Shown: piece by piece, positions 62,490-64,000 of the stretch
Layout of the letters: each line of letters opens with the position of its first letter
Position numbering within the stretch: position 1 is the stretch's first letter
Assembly: GCA_002720485.1 (NCBI GenBank)
Contig: PBIQ01000025.1
Span: 1-64,000 of the forward strand
Source: Acidimicrobiaceae bacterium
GTDB taxonomy: Bacteria > Actinomycetota > Acidimicrobiia > Acidimicrobiales > UBA8592
DNA length: 64,000 bases
Reading direction: 5' to 3'
Notes under the pieces: generated by a model
Database searches by the model: none
Told to the model about the DNA's origin: nothing
The model's input: only the letters and a program-made list of their open reading frames with translations
Translations under genes and position numbers: made by a program

Positions 62490-63299
62490 CTACTTTGCGA
62501 CCGATAGTTGTCTGCTCATCCCCAGAAGAGTTCCATCTCGAAGCCAGATTCGCCCATCTTCTTCAAGGTAACCATTGGACACATGTCGTGTTACGAACCT
62601 AACGAGTACCCACTCGGCTGCAGGCCAATCGATAGTACTTAGCTCTGCTCTGATATGAACAGTTAAATCAATCGTCGGCACAAACCGTATTTGAGGTGTT
62701 ATCGAAAACACGGGTGGAGGCAAAGCATCAGAAATTGCAACTATCAAAGGGGTGCCTGTAGCTGTAGGCTCGGCGGGGCGTATCCACCAGGAAAGGTCCG
62801 CTTCTTGTCTTTGTTGCCCAATGGTGTCCTGAGTCAATTCTGGAGTCATAGCAGACCTTGTTTCCCACTGCTCCCGAAGACGAATCGGATGTTCGATGAT
62901 CCTGTCGATAGGGATGCATTTATCTGGAGGCGGAACATCAGGCATCCTCAATTGAGGGAAAGAGGGGCTTGCTCCTTCGACTCCCCACACTCCAGTCGCA
63001 AGTAACAAGGTCTTATCGCCCTGCACGAGTTCAAACCGTAAGAAATCGACAAGCCTGCCACTACGTTCTGTTGTGACCATGATCTTAGCGTCTCCTAATT
63101 TAGGCGGCGAGAGGAAATGGGTTGTCAGGCTCCGGAGTTGTCGCTCTGGAGAGTTGACATGAAGATCGCCGGCGTTTGCAAATAGCGCAGCCAAATATCC
63201 TCCATTTGGACCTGCCACTATCCAGTATTTGTCATGGATGGTTACGCTGTATTCCCCTGACTTGACTTGTTCAAGGGCAATATGATCTTGAAATGACAT
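62490..63299 (-). CDS. Double-hotdog acyl-CoA thioesterase (TesB/4HBT_3-like)
   Basis: A 269-residue thioesterase with two hotdog domains. The N-terminal part has IVAGPNGGYLAALFANAG near 27-44 and LRSLTTHFLSPPKLGDA near 56-72, the usual opening of this family. The C-terminal repeat has PTIDLTVHIRAE and FVTRHVSNGYLEEDGRIW. The group hydrolyses medium- and long-chain acyl-CoA. GAGGAAA lies before the ATG. It starts 26 bp after the amidohydrolase gene on the same strand. No specific acyl chain can be named. Confidence 0.88.
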   Translation of the reverse strand: MSFQDHIALEQVKSGEYSVTIHDKYWIVAGPNGGYLAALFANAGDLHVNSPERQLRSLTTHFLSPPKLGDAKIMVTTERSGRLVDFLRFELVQGDKTLLLATGVWGVEGASPSFPQLRMPDVPPPDKCIPIDRIIEHPIRLREQWETRSAMTPELTQDTIGQQRQEADLSWWIRPAEPTATGTPLIVAISDALPPPVFSITPQIRFVPTIDLTVHIRAELSTIDWPAAEWVLVRFVTRHVSNGYLEEDGRIWLRDGTLLGMSRQLSVAK

Positions 63300-63325
63300 G
63301 TGGGCAATTTCCTCTATTCCGGACT

Positions 63326-64000
63326 TCAGATGTTGGGTGAAATTAACTTTTTCCCATTTGATTGCATAATTTTCTGGATTTCATCTTGATTGAAACCCTC
63401 AAGATCGTGAACAAATTCAGTGGGGACAGCTAACCCCTCGGCGTGGGGAAAATCAGAACCGAATAGAATATGATCGACGCCTAAAAGATCTCGAAGTTCC
63501 GAAAGATCATCTTCATAATATGGAGCTACCCAGATATGTTCTCTGAAAATCTCAACAGGATCTTTGGGAAATGCATAACTTGCCTGTCTGTAAGCTCTCT
63601 CTAGCCGCTTCACTAAGCCACTGACCCAATCCGACCCATTCTCAATGGTGCAGACACGAATACTCGGGAATCTATTGAACAACCCACCGCCTATAAGCGC
63701 AGCGATGGTATCTGCGATATTTGAATAGTTGAGTAGTCGTTTAAGAGGGTCGTATCGGAATGCTTCGAACTCTGTAGTGAGCCCCCAGTGTGCAAATAAA
63801 AAATCGTAGGCGGCATCTCCTGCATGGAAGGCCACAGTTATTCCTGAACTGTTCACGCGTTCCCAGAAAGGATCAAATACTTTATCGGCAGGACTTCGCT
63901 TCCCATCGAAGGTTGTAACAGCCGAAGCGCGAAGGTTAATAAGGCGTGCGTCATTTTCTAGGGCAAACTCCAACTCATCGATAGCATGCTGTACATCAGC
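63326..64000 (-). CDS. Amidohydrolase-2 family protein (ACMSD/gamma-resorcylate decarboxylase-like), 5' end outside window
   Basis: The last 224 residues of a TIM-barrel metal-dependent hydrolase or decarboxylase. The frame is open to base 64000 (ADVQHAIDELEFAL), so the gene begins beyond the window. VAFHAGD holds a metal-ligand His, and FGSDFPHAEGL near the C-terminus holds the catalytic Asp, as in 2-amino-3-carboxymuconate semialdehyde decarboxylase and related enzymes. HWGLTTEFEAFRYD lies between them. Proteins of this form are frequent in actinobacterial aromatic and sterol degradation. Co-transcribed with the thioesterase 26 bp downstream. Confidence 0.88.
   Translation of the reverse strand, partial: ADVQHAIDELEFALENDARLINLRASAVTTFDGKRSPADKVFDPFWERVNSSGITVAFHAGDAAYDFLFAHWGLTTEFEAFRYDPLKRLLNYSNIADTIAALIGGGLFNRFPSIRVCTIENGSDWVSGLVKRLERAYRQASYAFPKDPVEIFREHIWVAPYYEDDLSELRDLLGVDHILFGSDFPHAEGLAVPTEFVHDLEGFNQDEIQKIMQSNGKKLISPNI

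Overview
The window reads as a dense stretch of chromosome from a marine-type actinobacterium, most likely class Acidimicrobiia. This is an inference from gene content. Supporting features are a MapB-type methionine aminopeptidase with a PxxP N-terminus, an Rpf-like lysozyme domain, a ferrochelatase with the actinobacterial 2Fe-2S cysteines, actinobacterial-type DapD and SerC, a Nei2-type glycosylase, and many CoA-ester enzymes. Base composition looks close to balanced, slightly AT-leaning. Genes are tightly packed: no gap exceeds about 175 bp, and many convergent pairs abut or overlap. I see no insertion sequence, phage gene, CRISPR array or rRNA. There is one tRNA, tRNA-Ala(CGC).

Layout. 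1-9.7 kb: crotonase (cut by the window edge), a double-domain CoA transferase, an AcuI-like reductase, a cation efflux protein, a MaoC hydratase, MapB, a histidine phosphatase, a PhyH dioxygenase, and an HtpX-SDR pair. 9.7-17.5 kb: nucleoside hydrolase, Fpg, a RecB-like Fe-S nuclease, a small membrane protein, and a type IIA topoisomerase pair in A-then-B order that looks like topoisomerase IV. 17.6-21.6 kb: a four-gene operon of Nei2, coproporphyrin/protoporphyrin ferrochelatase, a GT2 glycosyltransferase and a UDP-galactopyranose-mutase-like flavoprotein. 21.6-31.4 kb: a cell-envelope block with a coiled-coil Rpf-like hydrolase and three large GT-C type membrane glycosyltransferases, one of them a fusion of two GT-C modules of about 1,560 residues.

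31.4-44.7 kb: Nfu, DXS, a PAP2 phosphatase and a YbhN-type flippase-like protein, a FlK-like thioesterase, TldD/TldE, UppP, FmdB, PlsY, and a molybdenum-cofactor block (MoeA, MoaA, MoaC). The last is followed by a small membrane protein with the architecture of the actinobacterial division protein SepX/GlpR. 44.8-64 kb: tRNA-Ala, acetoacetyl-CoA synthetase with a CitE-like lyase, an exporter, DapD, RsgA, an acyl-CoA dehydrogenase, thiolase, a CoA-activation cluster (small unknown protein, acyl-CoA ligase, two-domain crotonase, divergent CoA transferase), SerC with YqgE, aspartate aminotransferase, an S9 peptidase, a thioesterase and an amidohydrolase cut by the window end.

Two sequence-level themes stand out. 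First, fifteen genes, most of them the first gene of a transcription unit, carry TANNNT exactly 6 or 7 nt before the start codon. This is the pattern of leaderless mRNAs and it settles several start codons. Second, YqgE appears to start at a CTG that overlaps the SerC stop codon behind a GGAG ribosome-binding site. Functionally the window combines acyl-CoA and short-chain acid catabolism, envelope polysaccharide or glycoprotein assembly on polyprenyl carriers (DXS, UppP, GT-C enzymes, GT2), cofactor synthesis and DNA repair.
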